Shown: piece after piece, positions 24,755-33,510 of the stretch
Position numbering within the stretch: position 1 is the stretch's first letter
Layout of the letters: every line of letters starts with the position of its first letter
Program-made: the position numbers and the translations under genes
Source of the DNA: Polyangia bacterium
GTDB lineage: Bacteria; Myxococcota_A; Polyangia; Nannocystales; Nannocystaceae
NCBI GenBank assembly: GCA_030430565.1
Contig: JAUIKS010000021.1
Coordinates: 124,001-188,000 of the forward strand
Length of the DNA stretch: 64,000 nucleotides
Direction of reading: 5' to 3'
The notes under the pieces: model-generated
Database searches by the model: none
What the model was told of the DNA's origin: nothing
What the model saw: only the letters and a program-made list of their open reading frames with translations

Positions 24755-27235
24755 CTAGTCCTCGGGACAGATTGTAAGCGCGTCGGCGCCGACGTTGTTG
24801 TTGGGGTGACAGTCGACGAGTTCGTCGTCCGGATCGACCTTGACGTGGATATTGCCGCCGCCGGCGAATTGGCCCGTGCAGGCCACCAGCTCGCAGGTGT
24901 CGGGCGGCAGCGCCTGGGTCGTCGCGGTCGCGCAGATCAGCTCCCCGGTGTAGTAGGGGTCGTCTTTGTTCTCGGTCTGGAGGATCTCGACGCCGATGCC
25001 GGGGCCCGCCGGCGCGGTCCCGCGGTTACAGACCTCGGCGGAGATCGTGTGCTCGCCCGAGAGCGGCGGGCACAGCTCGTCGTCGGGGATCAGCTCGACC
25101 GTGATGTCGGCGAGCGCGAGCACGCCGAACTCGCCCTGCACGTTCTGGCGGAAGTTGTTGAGCTCCGGGTCGAGCCAGTTGGCCGCGACCTCGCTGGACT
25201 TCGGCGCGCGCGCGTCGTCGGTGACGTGCGTGATCGAGTAGGCGTGCTGGTTCCACACCGGGCGCGACATGGCCCATCGGTCAAGCGGGTCGCGGAGCAC
25301 CGCGAAGCCGGTCGCGTTGGGTTCGAACTGCCCGGAGTCGGGGAACAGCGGGTCGACGAGCGGGCAGTCGATCTCGAGGTCCGCGCCGCGCGCGACGACG
25401 ATCTCGGTCGCGAAGTCGCCGTCGACGTCGGCGATGACCGGGTACTCCATGCCCGTGCCGCTCGACGCCGGCGAGCTGAAGACGACCGCCCCCGACGCGC
25501 CGTTGTAGACGCGCAGGTAGCACTCGTCGCGGTAGACCGCCTCGCCGACGCCGTCGCCGTCGAAGTCGAAGATCGAGGAGCCGGTGATGTTCGACGAGAA
25601 GTCCTGCGAGGGCTGGGCCCACAGCACGCCGTCGGGGAGGTCGGCCATCTCCGGCGAGCGCTCGCACGCGCCGCCCGGGCGCTGCGGCGGGCTCTCGCCG
25701 TTCAGCGCGGCCTCGCAGTCGGGGTCGTAGACGGCGAAGTAGTAGGCGCCGGCCGTCGCGATCTCGACCTGGCCGTCGCCGTCGAAGTCGCTGATGGTCG
25801 GCGGGCCGCCGCGCCCGCCGAAGGGCTGCGCGCCGGCGTAGAGCGCGACTGGACCCCAGACCGTCGCGCCGCGCAGGTCCTGCACGCGGACGAAGCCCGT
25901 GTCCTCGGCGTTCGCGTTGGGCAGCGAGGCCGCGATCACGGCGACCTCCGGCAGGTCCTCCTCGGGGGCGCCGTCGAGCTGCGAGTAGGCGCCGAAGTTG
26001 GCGACGCCGACGTGCCCGGCGCGGGGCGGCGCGGGCGGGTCCCAGAAGTCCTCGTCGACCCACTCGGTGGTGTCGGGGTCCCAGCGGGCGACGCGATCGA
26101 AGCGCACCAGCTCGGGCAGGCCGTCGAGATCGACATCGGCGGCCGTCGACATCAGGCCGAGGCCCACGTCGGTGTAGACGAACTCGTCCTCCTCGTTGAG
26201 CAGGCAGCCCTCGTTGTCGAACACCATGTTGTCCATCAGCACCTCGGGCAGCCCGTCGTCGTCGAGGTCGAGGATGCTGGGGCCGTGGTTGGCGTAGCCG
26301 CTGAGCAGGCCGATAGGGCTCTCGGTCATGCAGTCGCGCCCGTACCAGGCGCGCGTGAGCTCCGGCGCGTCGCCGCTGGAGTCGACGCGGAGGGCGTAGA
26401 GGTTCGCGGGCGTCAGCGGGTCGTCAGGGTCCACGCGGCGGATCCCGACGAGCTCCGGGTGGCCGCCGCTGTCGAGGTCGAGGTCGAGGTCCGCGACCGC
26501 CCACTGCGTGCCGTAGGTCGGCCAGTCCGCCAGCATCTCCTCCTCGGGGAGGTCGGGGCCGCCGGCGCGCATCTGCTCCTCGCAGGTGCGGCCGTCGAAC
26601 ACGCGCAGCATGCCGTAGCGGTCCGAGCTCCCGTTGGCGCGCCAGGTCGTGGCGATGATCGAGGGCGTCGAGGCCGCTGTTCCATTGGACAGGTTGAGGT
26701 TGGCGACGATCGGCGTCGAGTAGATGTGGGTGTAGGCCTGCGTCGCGTCGGCCTGCGCCGGCCCCTCCCACTCGCACTGCAGCTCCGGCTTGACGCCGTC
26801 GGGGAGGTCCTCTTTCTTGCACTCGGGATCGAGGCCCTGATCGTCGGGGACGCCGTAGGGCACGCACATCCCGTCCTCGTCGCAGTAGCTGTCGCCGGGG
26901 CAGTCGCCGTTACCCTCGCAGGGCCCCAGGTCGGGGATGCAGACGTCGTGCTTGCAGAGGTAGTTGCTCGGGCAGGTCTCGCAGGGCTCGAGGCTCCCGG
27001 TGGTCTCGGTGTCCTCGCCGCCGCTCGAGCTCCCCGAGCTGCTCGTCGCGCCGCTCGAGCTGGTCTCGGAGCCAGAGACGTAGCCAGCCGTCGTGATCTG
27101 CGACTCCGTGGTCTCCGTCGGTTCGTCGTCGCCACACGCGGCCAGGGAGGTGAGCAGTCCGAGCAGCCCGATCGTCACCGGCGCGCTGACGAGGGACTTG
27201 GAGCGTCGAGTTCCCTGCACATGCATGGAGGCCAT
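24755..27235 (-). CDS. FG-GAP/VCBS repeat surface lipoprotein
   Basis: An 826-residue protein counted from ATG 27235; ATG 27226 is equally possible. The longer frame to 27421 is rejected because only this start leads straight into a signal with lipobox LTSLAAC. A Ser/Thr/Gly stalk and a Cys-rich segment (about 75-140) follow. Next come FG-GAP-type beta-propeller repeats with Ca-binding-like Asp runs (DLDDDGLPEVLMD, DVDLDGLPELVRFD, DFDGDGQVEIATAG, DFDGDGVGEAVYRD). The end is a CARDB-like beta domain (ADITVELIPDDELCP...HTISAEVCNRGTAPAGPG). The NQHAYSITHV motif is shared with the paralogue at 57049. It probably acts in adhesion or binding at the cell surface. The Cys-rich lipoprotein is cotranscribed. 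Confidence 0.88.
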   Translation of the reverse strand: MASMHVQGTRRSKSLVSAPVTIGLLGLLTSLAACGDDEPTETTESQITTAGYVSGSETSSSGATSSSGSSSGGEDTETTGSLEPCETCPSNYLCKHDVCIPDLGPCEGNGDCPGDSYCDEDGMCVPYGVPDDQGLDPECKKEDLPDGVKPELQCEWEGPAQADATQAYTHIYSTPIVANLNLSNGTAASTPSIIATTWRANGSSDRYGMLRVFDGRTCEEQMRAGGPDLPEEEMLADWPTYGTQWAVADLDLDLDSGGHPELVGIRRVDPDDPLTPANLYALRVDSSGDAPELTRAWYGRDCMTESPIGLLSGYANHGPSILDLDDDGLPEVLMDNMVFDNEGCLLNEEDEFVYTDVGLGLMSTAADVDLDGLPELVRFDRVARWDPDTTEWVDEDFWDPPAPPRAGHVGVANFGAYSQLDGAPEEDLPEVAVIAASLPNANAEDTGFVRVQDLRGATVWGPVALYAGAQPFGGRGGPPTISDFDGDGQVEIATAGAYYFAVYDPDCEAALNGESPPQRPGGACERSPEMADLPDGVLWAQPSQDFSSNITGSSIFDFDGDGVGEAVYRDECYLRVYNGASGAVVFSSPASSGTGMEYPVIADVDGDFATEIVVARGADLEIDCPLVDPLFPDSGQFEPNATGFAVLRDPLDRWAMSRPVWNQHAYSITHVTDDARAPKSSEVAANWLDPELNNFRQNVQGEFGVLALADITVELIPDDELCPPLSGEHTISAEVCNRGTAPAGPGIGVEILQTENKDDPYYTGELICATATTQALPPDTCELVACTGQFAGGGNIHVKVDPDDELVDCHPNNNVGADALTICPED

Positions 27236-27558
27236 ATAGCCCGGATCATACGTGGGAGCCCGGAGAAGCGTGAATAAGCAACGTATCCGCGGGCTCGCGT
27301 CGGCCGACGCGACGCGGCTCCTCGGGCGCGAAAATCGTGCAGCGGGCGCGAGCGCGCGCGCCGCTGCTTGGAAGCTGCGCCCGCATATGGCCGTAAGGGA
27401 ATACGTGCGCGCGGCGTTCAAGGAGCGGGTCGCACGGAGCTCGCGCGGATCCGCGAGCGGTTTACGAGAGCTTTACGGCCCTCCCACACGTTCCCCTGAA
27501 TGCTCCAATGTGTGTTTCGTCTCGAGAGATAGAACCCGACGCAAGAAGGATAAGCGCC
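27236..27558. other. Divergent intergenic region before lolA
   Basis: A 323-bp region between the leftward FG-GAP gene and the rightward LolA gene, with no gene seen. One hairpin, GCTCGCG-CGGATC-CGCGAGC (27439-27458), has 7-bp arms. A strong AAGAAGGA Shine-Dalgarno (27543-27550) precedes the LolA start. Confidence 0.6.
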
Positions 27559-28314
27559 ATGGATTTCATCAACCCCTGCCTGTTCTCCCTCGGTCTCCTG
27601 TGCAGCGCCGGTCTCTCTGACACCCCCGTCGAGTCGGGCGCCCAGCCGGCGGTCGTCGCCGAGCGCGCGGCGCCGGCGCCAGCGCCGGCGCCGACGCCAG
27701 CCGCGGTCGCGAAACCGCGCTCCGCCTCGGCGGTCCTGGCGAACGTCCAGCGCTTCTACGACGGGACCCGGGATCTCCGCGCGAGCTTCGAGCAGACCTA
27801 CACCAACACCGTCTACGGCTCCCGCCGGACGACCTCCGGCACCATGCTGCTGAAGCAGCCCGGCATGATGGTCTGGGACTACGACGGCTCGACCGACGCC
27901 GACTTCTACGTCGACCGCGACTCGCTCTGGGTCGTCGAGCACGACACCCGCCAGGTCCTCACCAGCGACGCCTCGGCCAACGGCAACATCGCCGGCGCGA
28001 TGAAGTTCCTGTTCGGCGGTGAGTCCCTGATCAAGGACTTCCGCGTGCGCCTCGCCAGCAGCAAGCTCGTCACGCGCTACGGGCAGGCCGAGCACACCGT
28101 CATCGAGCTCAAGCCGCGCGCGGCGAGCCCTGACTACAAGACCATGCTGCTGGTGGTCGACGACGACAGCGGCCGCGTCGACGCCTTCGTGGTCCGCAAC
28201 CAGGATAACTCGATCAACCACTTCAAGCTCTCGAGCGCGACCCGCAACGCCGGCCTCGCCGACGCGCAGTTCAGCTTCGTGACCCCGGCCGGCTACGTCG
28301 AGAGCCACGGCTAA
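27559..28314 (+). CDS. lolA: LolA-family outer-membrane lipoprotein carrier
   Basis: A 251-residue periplasmic chaperone. ATG 27559 was chosen for its AAGAAGGA Shine-Dalgarno and because it opens a hydrophobic signal segment; a 17-residue longer frame lacks these. An Ala/Pro linker (APAPAPAPTPAAV) precedes the LolA domain. Conserved features include LANVQRFYDGTRDLRASFEQTY, the GTMLLKQPGMMVWDYDG strand pair and FLFGG. LolA accepts lipoproteins from the LolCDE transporter and carries them to the outer membrane. This fits a window with about 19 lipoproteins, although none is in its operon. It is a single gene ended by a strong terminator. Confident on family; whether it is the main LolA copy cannot be judged. 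Confidence 0.87.
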   Translation: MDFINPCLFSLGLLCSAGLSDTPVESGAQPAVVAERAAPAPAPAPTPAAVAKPRSASAVLANVQRFYDGTRDLRASFEQTYTNTVYGSRRTTSGTMLLKQPGMMVWDYDGSTDADFYVDRDSLWVVEHDTRQVLTSDASANGNIAGAMKFLFGGESLIKDFRVRLASSKLVTRYGQAEHTVIELKPRAASPDYKTMLLVVDDDSGRVDAFVVRNQDNSINHFKLSSATRNAGLADAQFSFVTPAGYVESHG

Positions 28315-28345
28315 ACGCTCCCCTCTCCGCGATAACCCCCGCCTC

Positions 28346-28383
28346 CGCGCCCGCGTTCTCCCCCGACGCGGGCGCGGTTTTTT
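28346..28383 (+). terminator. Intrinsic terminator of lolA
   Basis: An 11-bp GC stem (28346-28356 with 28366-28376) with a 9-nt loop is followed by GTTTTTT. It lies 32 bp after the LolA stop. It is among the clearest rho-independent terminators in the window. Confidence 0.92.
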
Positions 28384-28400
28384 CGTCGTCGAAGGTCGCG

Positions 28401-29501
28401 CTAGTGCGTGATCGGCCCGTCGCAGATCACGAAGTCGTCAAAGTCGACGCGCTCGTCCTTGGTCGGCGCCCAGTCGTTCGAGCTGCCGCCGAAGAAGGTC
28501 GAGAAGTACATCGCGTCGATGGAGTATGTCCCGTCGGCCAGGCGGAACAGGAAGCCCGGGGCGTCGAGCACCAGCTCGCCGTCCAGCCAGGCCTGCAGCA
28601 GCCCGTCGTGCTCGCCGGGCGTGTTCATGACGACGTGGTGCTCGAGCGTGTGCCAGACGCCGGGCTCGAAGCTCGCGATCGCGTCGCCCAGCATGTAGTC
28701 GTAGTCGTCGCCGCAATTGTTCTGCTTCTCGGGGAAGTACATGTACTGCACCCCCGCGCCCTCCGGGCGCCACATGCTGCGGGCCGAGAAGCCGTCCTGG
28801 TCGTTGGAGCAGCCGGTCGGCGCGCTGCCGCCCACGAGGCCGGGGAGCTTGCCGCCGAGCACGAAGTCGAAGCCGTCGGCGAAGCGGACGCGGTAGGCGA
28901 GGTACAGCTCGTCGTAGGAGTCGTCGAGCTCGAGCCGCCACTGCGCGCCGCCCTCGCTCGGGCCGACGCCGCCCTCGGGGTAGTGGACGCGCAGGGAGCG
29001 TCCGGAGAAGGCCTCGGGGCCGTCGATGATCTCGACCCGACCCTCGTCGACGCCGTTGTCCCAGGGCGGCGTGTTCCAGTCGTCGAGGTCGGCGTAGGCC
29101 CCCACCTCGTCGTCATCAAAATCGTTCGCAAACACCGGCGCCTGGGCGCAGCCGTAGCCCGGCGGCGCGTCGGTCGTGCCCGTGCTCGGCGCGTCGGTCG
29201 TGGTGCTCGTGGTGCTCGTGGTGCTCTCGGAGCTCGTGGCGCTCGTCGCGGCGGTGGTGCTCGTGGTGCTCGTCGCGTCCGTGGTGCTCGTCGCGCTCGC
29301 GGTTGTGCCGGCGGTGGTGCTCATCGCGGTCGCGCCGGTCGTCTCGCCCGTCTCGCCCGTCTCGCCCGTCTCGCTTGTCTCGCCTGTCTCGCCGGTCATC
29401 GCGGCGGTCTCGCCCTGGGTGCCGCCGTCATCGCCCGCGCACGCGAGCGCGAGGGTAGCGAGCGCCAGCAGCGAGCTGACGCGTAGATCGTCGTTGGTCA
29501 T
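28401..29501 (-). CDS. Polysaccharide-lyase-like (PL14-type) lipoprotein
   Basis: A 366-residue protein with signal and lipobox LALAC at about residue 21. An 85-residue Thr/Ser/Gly/Glu stalk follows (GETGETSETGETGETGE, then STTAGTT). The mature domain (about 115-366) has the jelly-roll pattern of PL14-type alginate/glucuronan lyases as I recall it: ELYLAYRVRFADGFDFVLGGKLPGL, then SARSMWRPEGAGVQYMYFP and a WHTLEHHVVMNTPGEHDG strand, ending DWAPTKDERVDFDDFVICD. Its start overlaps the upstream lipoprotein stop by 4 bp, so they form an operon. It is likely a secreted enzyme or binding protein for acidic polysaccharide; activity is inferred from fold-level resemblance only. Confidence 0.72.
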   Translation of the reverse strand: MTNDDLRVSSLLALATLALACAGDDGGTQGETAAMTGETGETSETGETGETGETTGATAMSTTAGTTASATSTTDATSTTSTTAATSATSSESTTSTTSTTTDAPSTGTTDAPPGYGCAQAPVFANDFDDDEVGAYADLDDWNTPPWDNGVDEGRVEIIDGPEAFSGRSLRVHYPEGGVGPSEGGAQWRLELDDSYDELYLAYRVRFADGFDFVLGGKLPGLVGGSAPTGCSNDQDGFSARSMWRPEGAGVQYMYFPEKQNNCGDDYDYMLGDAIASFEPGVWHTLEHHVVMNTPGEHDGLLQAWLDGELVLDAPGFLFRLADGTYSIDAMYFSTFFGGSSNDWAPTKDERVDFDDFVICDGPITH

Positions 29502-30025
29502 AGCTCCCCCTTCACGCGCACGGTGAGGTCCTGGACGCTCTGGTACAGCTCGCCGGTCACGACCACGTGGAGCTGAAACTCGTCGTCGTAGCGGTCGCCC
29601 TCGAGCGGGACGTAGATCGGGCCGGCGATCAGGTCGCCGGCGTCCTCGGTGAACTCGTAGGCGTTCTCGGCGACGGTGGGGTCGGGCCCCGTCGCGGTGA
29701 CGGAGACGAACAGGCAGCGCTCGCTGCGGTCGCCCTGACCGACGAGGCGCACGGTCGGCGTGAGCATGAGCAGCCCCTGAAAGCCGAGGTGCGCGTCGAC
29801 CTGATCGCCGTCGCTCCAGCCCGTGAACTCGCCGCTTTGCTCGGCCGACTCGCCGACGACGAGGGTCGGCGCGTCGACCTGCAGCGCGGGGTCCTCATCA
29901 GGCGTCCCCGGGAGCGCGCAGTCGGAGTTCTCGTCGAGCTCGTAGGCGGCTGGGCCGAGGCAGGAGGCGAGCGAGACGAGCGCGCCGAGCAGCGCGGTCA
30001 GCGAGAGCGGAGAGGAGATGCGCAT
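29498..30025 (-). CDS. Predicted lipoprotein upstream of lyase-like gene
   Basis: A 175-residue protein with a clear lipoprotein signal (MRISSPLSLTALLGALVSLASC, Cys about 22). The mature chain is acidic and beta-rich, with an LQVDAPTLVVGESAEQ strand near residue 50 that resembles the start of a bacterial Ig-like or cadherin-type domain, and a paired ERCLFVSVTA. No family assigned. It overlaps the lyase-like gene by 4 bp (ATGA arrangement), so translation is coupled and the two proteins probably act together on the surface. Confidence 0.72.
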   Translation of the reverse strand: MRISSPLSLTALLGALVSLASCLGPAAYELDENSDCALPGTPDEDPALQVDAPTLVVGESAEQSGEFTGWSDGDQVDAHLGFQGLLMLTPTVRLVGQGDRSERCLFVSVTATGPDPTVAENAYEFTEDAGDLIAGPIYVPLEGDRYDDEFQLHVVVTGELYQSVQDLTVRVKGEL

Positions 30026-30095
30026 GGGCGTCGGCGGGATGGTAGCGCGGCGGACGGACGCGGGTCCGTCGCCAGCCGGCGGCCGGCCGCGCGGG

Positions 30096-30668
30096 TCACC
30101 CGCGGTACGGATCGAGCGAGCGCCCCGTCAGCGCGAATTCGAAGCGCTTGAGCTCGTACATCGTCCGGCGCAGCTCGCTGAACACGTAGTCGAGATCCGG
30201 CGCGCGCGGGAACAGGACCTGCTCCCACGGGTCGTCGCTGCGATCGAAGACGCCGCGCTTGTAGAGCACGGCGCGGAACGGCGCGAGCGAGAGACCGAGC
30301 TCCTGCAGGCGCGTGAGGTCGCGCGTGTCGAGATGCTTGAAGGCGTGCATCCAGTCCCACAGCGCCCGGCGAGCGTCGATGAGCGCGTTGTCGTACTCGT
30401 CGCAGCGGGTGCGGCGGCCCCAGGGCGTGTCGCTGAGGACAGGCGCGCTGTACCGGCGAAGAGGTGTCTCGAGGGTCAGCCGGACGATGCGGGTCTGCTG
30501 GGCGAGGCGCGCGAGCTTGGGCGAGAGGTTGCGGGTGTTGAGCGCCTCGGCGTCGTCGTGGGCCGCCTCGAGCGCGCGATCGCGTGCGTTCTGCTTGCGG
30601 CGGTTGTTCCACCACCGGACCGCGGCGACGGTCGTCAGCGCGGCAGCCGTCGCGGTCTCCCAGGTCAC
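30096..30668 (-). CDS. Hypothetical protein with N-terminal membrane segment
   Basis: A 190-residue protein. A short hydrophobic N-terminus (ETATAAALTTVAAVRWW) is followed at once by NNRRKQNARDR, so it is probably anchored with the rest in the cytoplasm. The remainder is helical and basic, with conserved-looking ALWDWMHAFKHLDTRDLTRLQELG and YVFSELRRTMYELKRFEFALTG segments. No family recognised. It is leftward and 70 bp from the lipoprotein downstream, with 324 bp of gene-free DNA before it. It is probably a small myxobacterial-specific protein. Function unknown. Confidence 0.65.
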   Translation of the reverse strand: MTWETATAAALTTVAAVRWWNNRRKQNARDRALEAAHDDAEALNTRNLSPKLARLAQQTRIVRLTLETPLRRYSAPVLSDTPWGRRTRCDEYDNALIDARRALWDWMHAFKHLDTRDLTRLQELGLSLAPFRAVLYKRGVFDRSDDPWEQVLFPRAPDLDYVFSELRRTMYELKRFEFALTGRSLDPYRG

Positions 30669-30992
30669 CGCGTCACCCCCGAGAGGGCGCGCGCGCGGCG
30701 AGAGGGGCTGCGGGGGAACATCGGCAACGCGGGGTCCGGCTCTGTGTGTTGGACGGCGAGACTGCGGCGGGCTTTGACGTCGCTCGCGTCGACGCGCGTG
30801 AGGTCTGGCACAAACCTCGAGGCGCCGATCAAAGCCCTACCTCAACCATGATCCATGGCTGCGTCCTCCTCAAGCGGACGCAGGGCGGTTTCTCGCGGGC
30901 GCGCGGGCGAGAAGGCGCTCGAGTGATCAGGGGCGGGGGGACGGGCCCCCAGCGGCCGAGCCGCGCACCCCAGATTTGCCAGGGCGAGCTGC
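30669..30992. other. Gene-free region with one hairpin
   Basis: 324 bp with no convincing gene. CTGCGTCC and GGACGCAG (30859-30866 / 30876-30883) form a perfect 8-bp stem with a 9-nt loop, 110 bp beyond the stop of the DUF3501 fusion gene. No T-run follows on either strand, so it is not a clear terminator. Confidence 0.5.
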
Positions 30993-32093
30993 TCAGCCCG
31001 CGGGAGCCAGCGCGGCGACGACCTCGCGCACGAGCTCGTAGTCGGGCTCGACGCCGGGGTTCGGCGCGACCCAGGCGTAGGCGATCGCGCCCTCGGCGTC
31101 GACGACGAACACCGAGCGCTTCGCCGCCGTGTAGCCCGGCATGCCCGCGAAGTCCTCATGGGCGACGCCGTAGGCGCGGACGACCTCGCGCCGGTAGTCC
31201 GAGAGCACCGGGAAGCCGAGCTTGTTGCGCTCGGCGAAGGCCGCGTTGGTGAAAGGGGCGTCGACGCTGACGGCGACGACCGCCGCGTCGAGCTTGTTGT
31301 CGCCGAGCTGCGCGAGCGAGTCGCGGAAGGTGCAGAGCTCTTTCTCGCAGACCCCGGTGAAGGCCGCGGGGAAGAACGCGATCACGAGCGGTCGCCCGCG
31401 AAACTCCGCGAGCGCCCGCCGCTCCCGCGTGGTGTCGAGCAGCGTGAAGCCCGGCGCGCGCGCGCCGACCTCGAGACCGTCGGCGGCCGCGGCGGCCTCG
31501 GCGGGCGGGGGCGGGAGCGGGCGAGCCCACTCGCCGAGATCCTCCGTCAGCGCGGCGCGCTGCGCGGGTGACAACACTGTCTCATCAGTCAGGTCCGGGT
31601 GATCGCAGCCGATCGCCACGGGGGTCTCGTCCCCGACCGGGAACTTTAGAAATTGCACCGACGAGAGCCGCGTCTCGCCGACCTGCATCGCGTCCCAGCG
31701 CGGGCGCACCTTCCGACCGTCGGGCGTGCGCGCGTACAGCCGGCCGGGGAGGTCGAGCCAGCGCGTGAGCTTGCGGTCGCGCTCGGCGGGGTCGTCGATG
31801 CCGATGAGCAGCGTGCAGCCGAGCTCGCCGCGGTCGCCGAGCAGCTCGTTGTAGGTCTTGATCTCGTGGAGGATGTCGGCCTCCTTCTCGATCTGCTCGG
31901 TCCGCACCATCTCGTGGATCTGGTAGCGGACGGTCGCGCGGTTCTCGAACAAGAACGTGAGGCACTCGGCCGTCGTGACCCGGCGCGCGCGCTTGATCTC
32001 GAGCACGCGCGCGCGGAGCTCGGGGCGCTCTCGTGAGTAGGTCTCGTGATCGAGGATCTCGTGGCGTTGGACGGCGGCGGGCGAGATGGGCAT
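30993..32093 (-). CDS. DUF3501 and peroxiredoxin fusion protein
   Basis: A 366-residue two-domain protein. Residues 1-190 match the DUF3501 family as I recall it: a Tyr/Arg-rich start (MPISPAAVQRHEILDHETY), FENRATVRYQIHEMVRTEQIE (about 49-69), YNELLGDRGELGCTLLIG and QFLKFPVGDETPVAIGCDHP. Residues about 205-366 are an AhpE-type peroxiredoxin: APGFTLLDTTRERRALAEF, then the active site PAAFTGVCEKELC with the PxxxTxxC motif, and AYAWVAPNPGVEPDY near the end. A Pro/Ala hinge joins them. It is the last gene of the leftward rubrerythrin / Fe-S protein / DUF3501 operon (24-bp gap). Peroxide reduction is likely; the DUF3501 role is unknown. The fusion is unusual, as these are normally separate proteins. 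Confidence 0.85.
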   Translation of the reverse strand: MPISPAAVQRHEILDHETYSRERPELRARVLEIKRARRVTTAECLTFLFENRATVRYQIHEMVRTEQIEKEADILHEIKTYNELLGDRGELGCTLLIGIDDPAERDRKLTRWLDLPGRLYARTPDGRKVRPRWDAMQVGETRLSSVQFLKFPVGDETPVAIGCDHPDLTDETVLSPAQRAALTEDLGEWARPLPPPPAEAAAAADGLEVGARAPGFTLLDTTRERRALAEFRGRPLVIAFFPAAFTGVCEKELCTFRDSLAQLGDNKLDAAVVAVSVDAPFTNAAFAERNKLGFPVLSDYRREVVRAYGVAHEDFAGMPGYTAAKRSVFVVDAEGAIAYAWVAPNPGVEPDYELVREVVAALAPAG

Positions 32094-32117
32094 AGGGTCA
32101 GGTCCTCTCGACAGCGT

Positions 32118-33491
32118 CTAGGTGTCTTCGCTGTCGGCTGGGTCCGCGGCGGGCAGCTTGTCGGCGAAGCCGGTCGGGCGGTAGGCCCGCGCGAGCAGCG
32201 ACATCGGGTGCAGCGGGCGGACGCCGGCGTGCTGCGCGAACTGGGTCGCGGCCAGCGGGCAGTCGGTCGCCCAGATCTGCGCGCCGTCCGACTTCATGGA
32301 GTCGAAGGCGCGCTTGCCGACGCGCTGCGACGGCTCGAAGCCCTCGGTGGTCATCGCGTAGGTCCCGTCGTGGCCGCAGCACTCGAGCACGCTGCTGACC
32401 TGCTTGACGCCGGGGATCTTCTTGATGAGGTTGCGGCCGCGGAAGCCGACCGCCTGCGCGCGCAGGTGACAGGGCGCGTGGTAGGCGACGGACTCGCCGG
32501 GGCTGCTCTTAAAATCAGTGTTGAAGCGGTCCTCTTTGCGGATCGACCACAGGAACTCGCTGGGGTCGCGGACCGCCTCCGAGAGCTGCTGCGCGCGCTC
32601 GCGATCGACGCCGGCGAGCAGCTCGGGCCACTCGCGGCGCAGCATCATCGAGCAGGTCGGGTTGATAGCGACGATCTTGGCGCCGCGGTCGACGTAGGGC
32701 ATCAGCCGGTCGAGGTTGTGGCGGGCCTTGGCGCGCACGGTCTCGAGGTCGCCGTGCTCCCACGCCGGCATGCCGCAGCACTTGAGTCCGCCGACGCAGC
32801 GCACGTCGACGCCGTTCTTCTCGAGGACCTCGACGGTGTCGCGGCCGATCTGCGGCTCGTTGTGCTGGACGTAGCAGGTCTGGAACAGCGCGACCTCGCC
32901 GCCCGGCTCGGCCTCGGGCTTGATCCGGCCGTCGCGCTGGGCCCAGCGCTCGAAGGTCTCCGAGGTGAACTCGGGGAGCAGCTTGTCGCGGTGGATGCCG
33001 ACGACCTTCTCCATGAACCAGCGGTGCAGCTTCACGCGGTTCATGACGTTGGCGAGGCCGAGGCTGCTGCGCGCGACCGCGGCGGTCCGGTCGGGATCGC
33101 CGAGCAGCTTGTCGCGCAGGCTCGTGCCGTGCTTCTTGGCGCGGATCGCCTGGTGCCGGTGGACGAGCTTGGGGAAGTCGAGCTGGAACTCGTGGTCGTC
33201 CCGCGGCGTGTAGGGGCACTGGACCTCGCACAGCTTGCACTGGAAGCAGTGGTCCATGACCTGCTGGGTCTCGGCCTCGGTCACGCGGGTGACGTCGCCG
33301 TCGTGCTTGTTGTCGATCAGCTTGAAGAGCGTCGGGAACGAGTCGCAGTACTTGAAGCACATCCGACAGCCGTGGCAGACCTCGAAGACCCGCGTGATCT
33401 CCTGCTTCAGGCCCTGCTCGTCCCAGTACTTAGGGTCGCTCGGGTCGTAGGTGAGACCTTCGGTCGGCCGATAGGAGATGTTCTTGCTCAT
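32118..33491 (-). CDS. Fe-S oxidoreductase with two CCG domains
   Basis: A 457-residue protein of the heterodisulfide-reductase / glycolate-oxidase Fe-S subunit type. ATG 33491 (MSKNISYRP) has GAGGAG upstream; a longer frame to 33554 is rejected. Two ferredoxin-like [4Fe-4S] motifs occur: CHGCRMCFKYCDS (about 39-51) and CFQCKLCEVQCP (about 82-93). Two cysteine-rich CCG domains follow: CCGMPAWEHGD (about 238) and CCGHDGTYAM (about 372). There is no signal peptide, so it is probably cytoplasmic or peripheral. It sits between rubrerythrin and the DUF3501-peroxiredoxin gene, a gene set I associate with peroxide or oxygen protection. It probably passes electrons to rubrerythrin or the peroxiredoxin; the donor is unknown. 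Confidence 0.88.
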   Translation of the reverse strand: MSKNISYRPTEGLTYDPSDPKYWDEQGLKQEITRVFEVCHGCRMCFKYCDSFPTLFKLIDNKHDGDVTRVTEAETQQVMDHCFQCKLCEVQCPYTPRDDHEFQLDFPKLVHRHQAIRAKKHGTSLRDKLLGDPDRTAAVARSSLGLANVMNRVKLHRWFMEKVVGIHRDKLLPEFTSETFERWAQRDGRIKPEAEPGGEVALFQTCYVQHNEPQIGRDTVEVLEKNGVDVRCVGGLKCCGMPAWEHGDLETVRAKARHNLDRLMPYVDRGAKIVAINPTCSMMLRREWPELLAGVDRERAQQLSEAVRDPSEFLWSIRKEDRFNTDFKSSPGESVAYHAPCHLRAQAVGFRGRNLIKKIPGVKQVSSVLECCGHDGTYAMTTEGFEPSQRVGKRAFDSMKSDGAQIWATDCPLAATQFAQHAGVRPLHPMSLLARAYRPTGFADKLPAADPADSEDT

Positions 33492-33510
33492 GGCTCCTCG
33501 TTCATGACGC

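Noticed and set aside
24806..27277. 823-codon plus-strand frame opposite the FG-GAP gene
   Set aside because: Low-complexity Val/Ala/Arg/Asp shadow; the minus-strand frame has lipobox and repeated DxDxDG motifs.
30859..30883. 8-bp hairpin beyond the DUF3501 fusion gene as a terminator
   Set aside because: Perfect stem, but no T-run on either strand and 110 bp beyond the stop, so not called a terminator.
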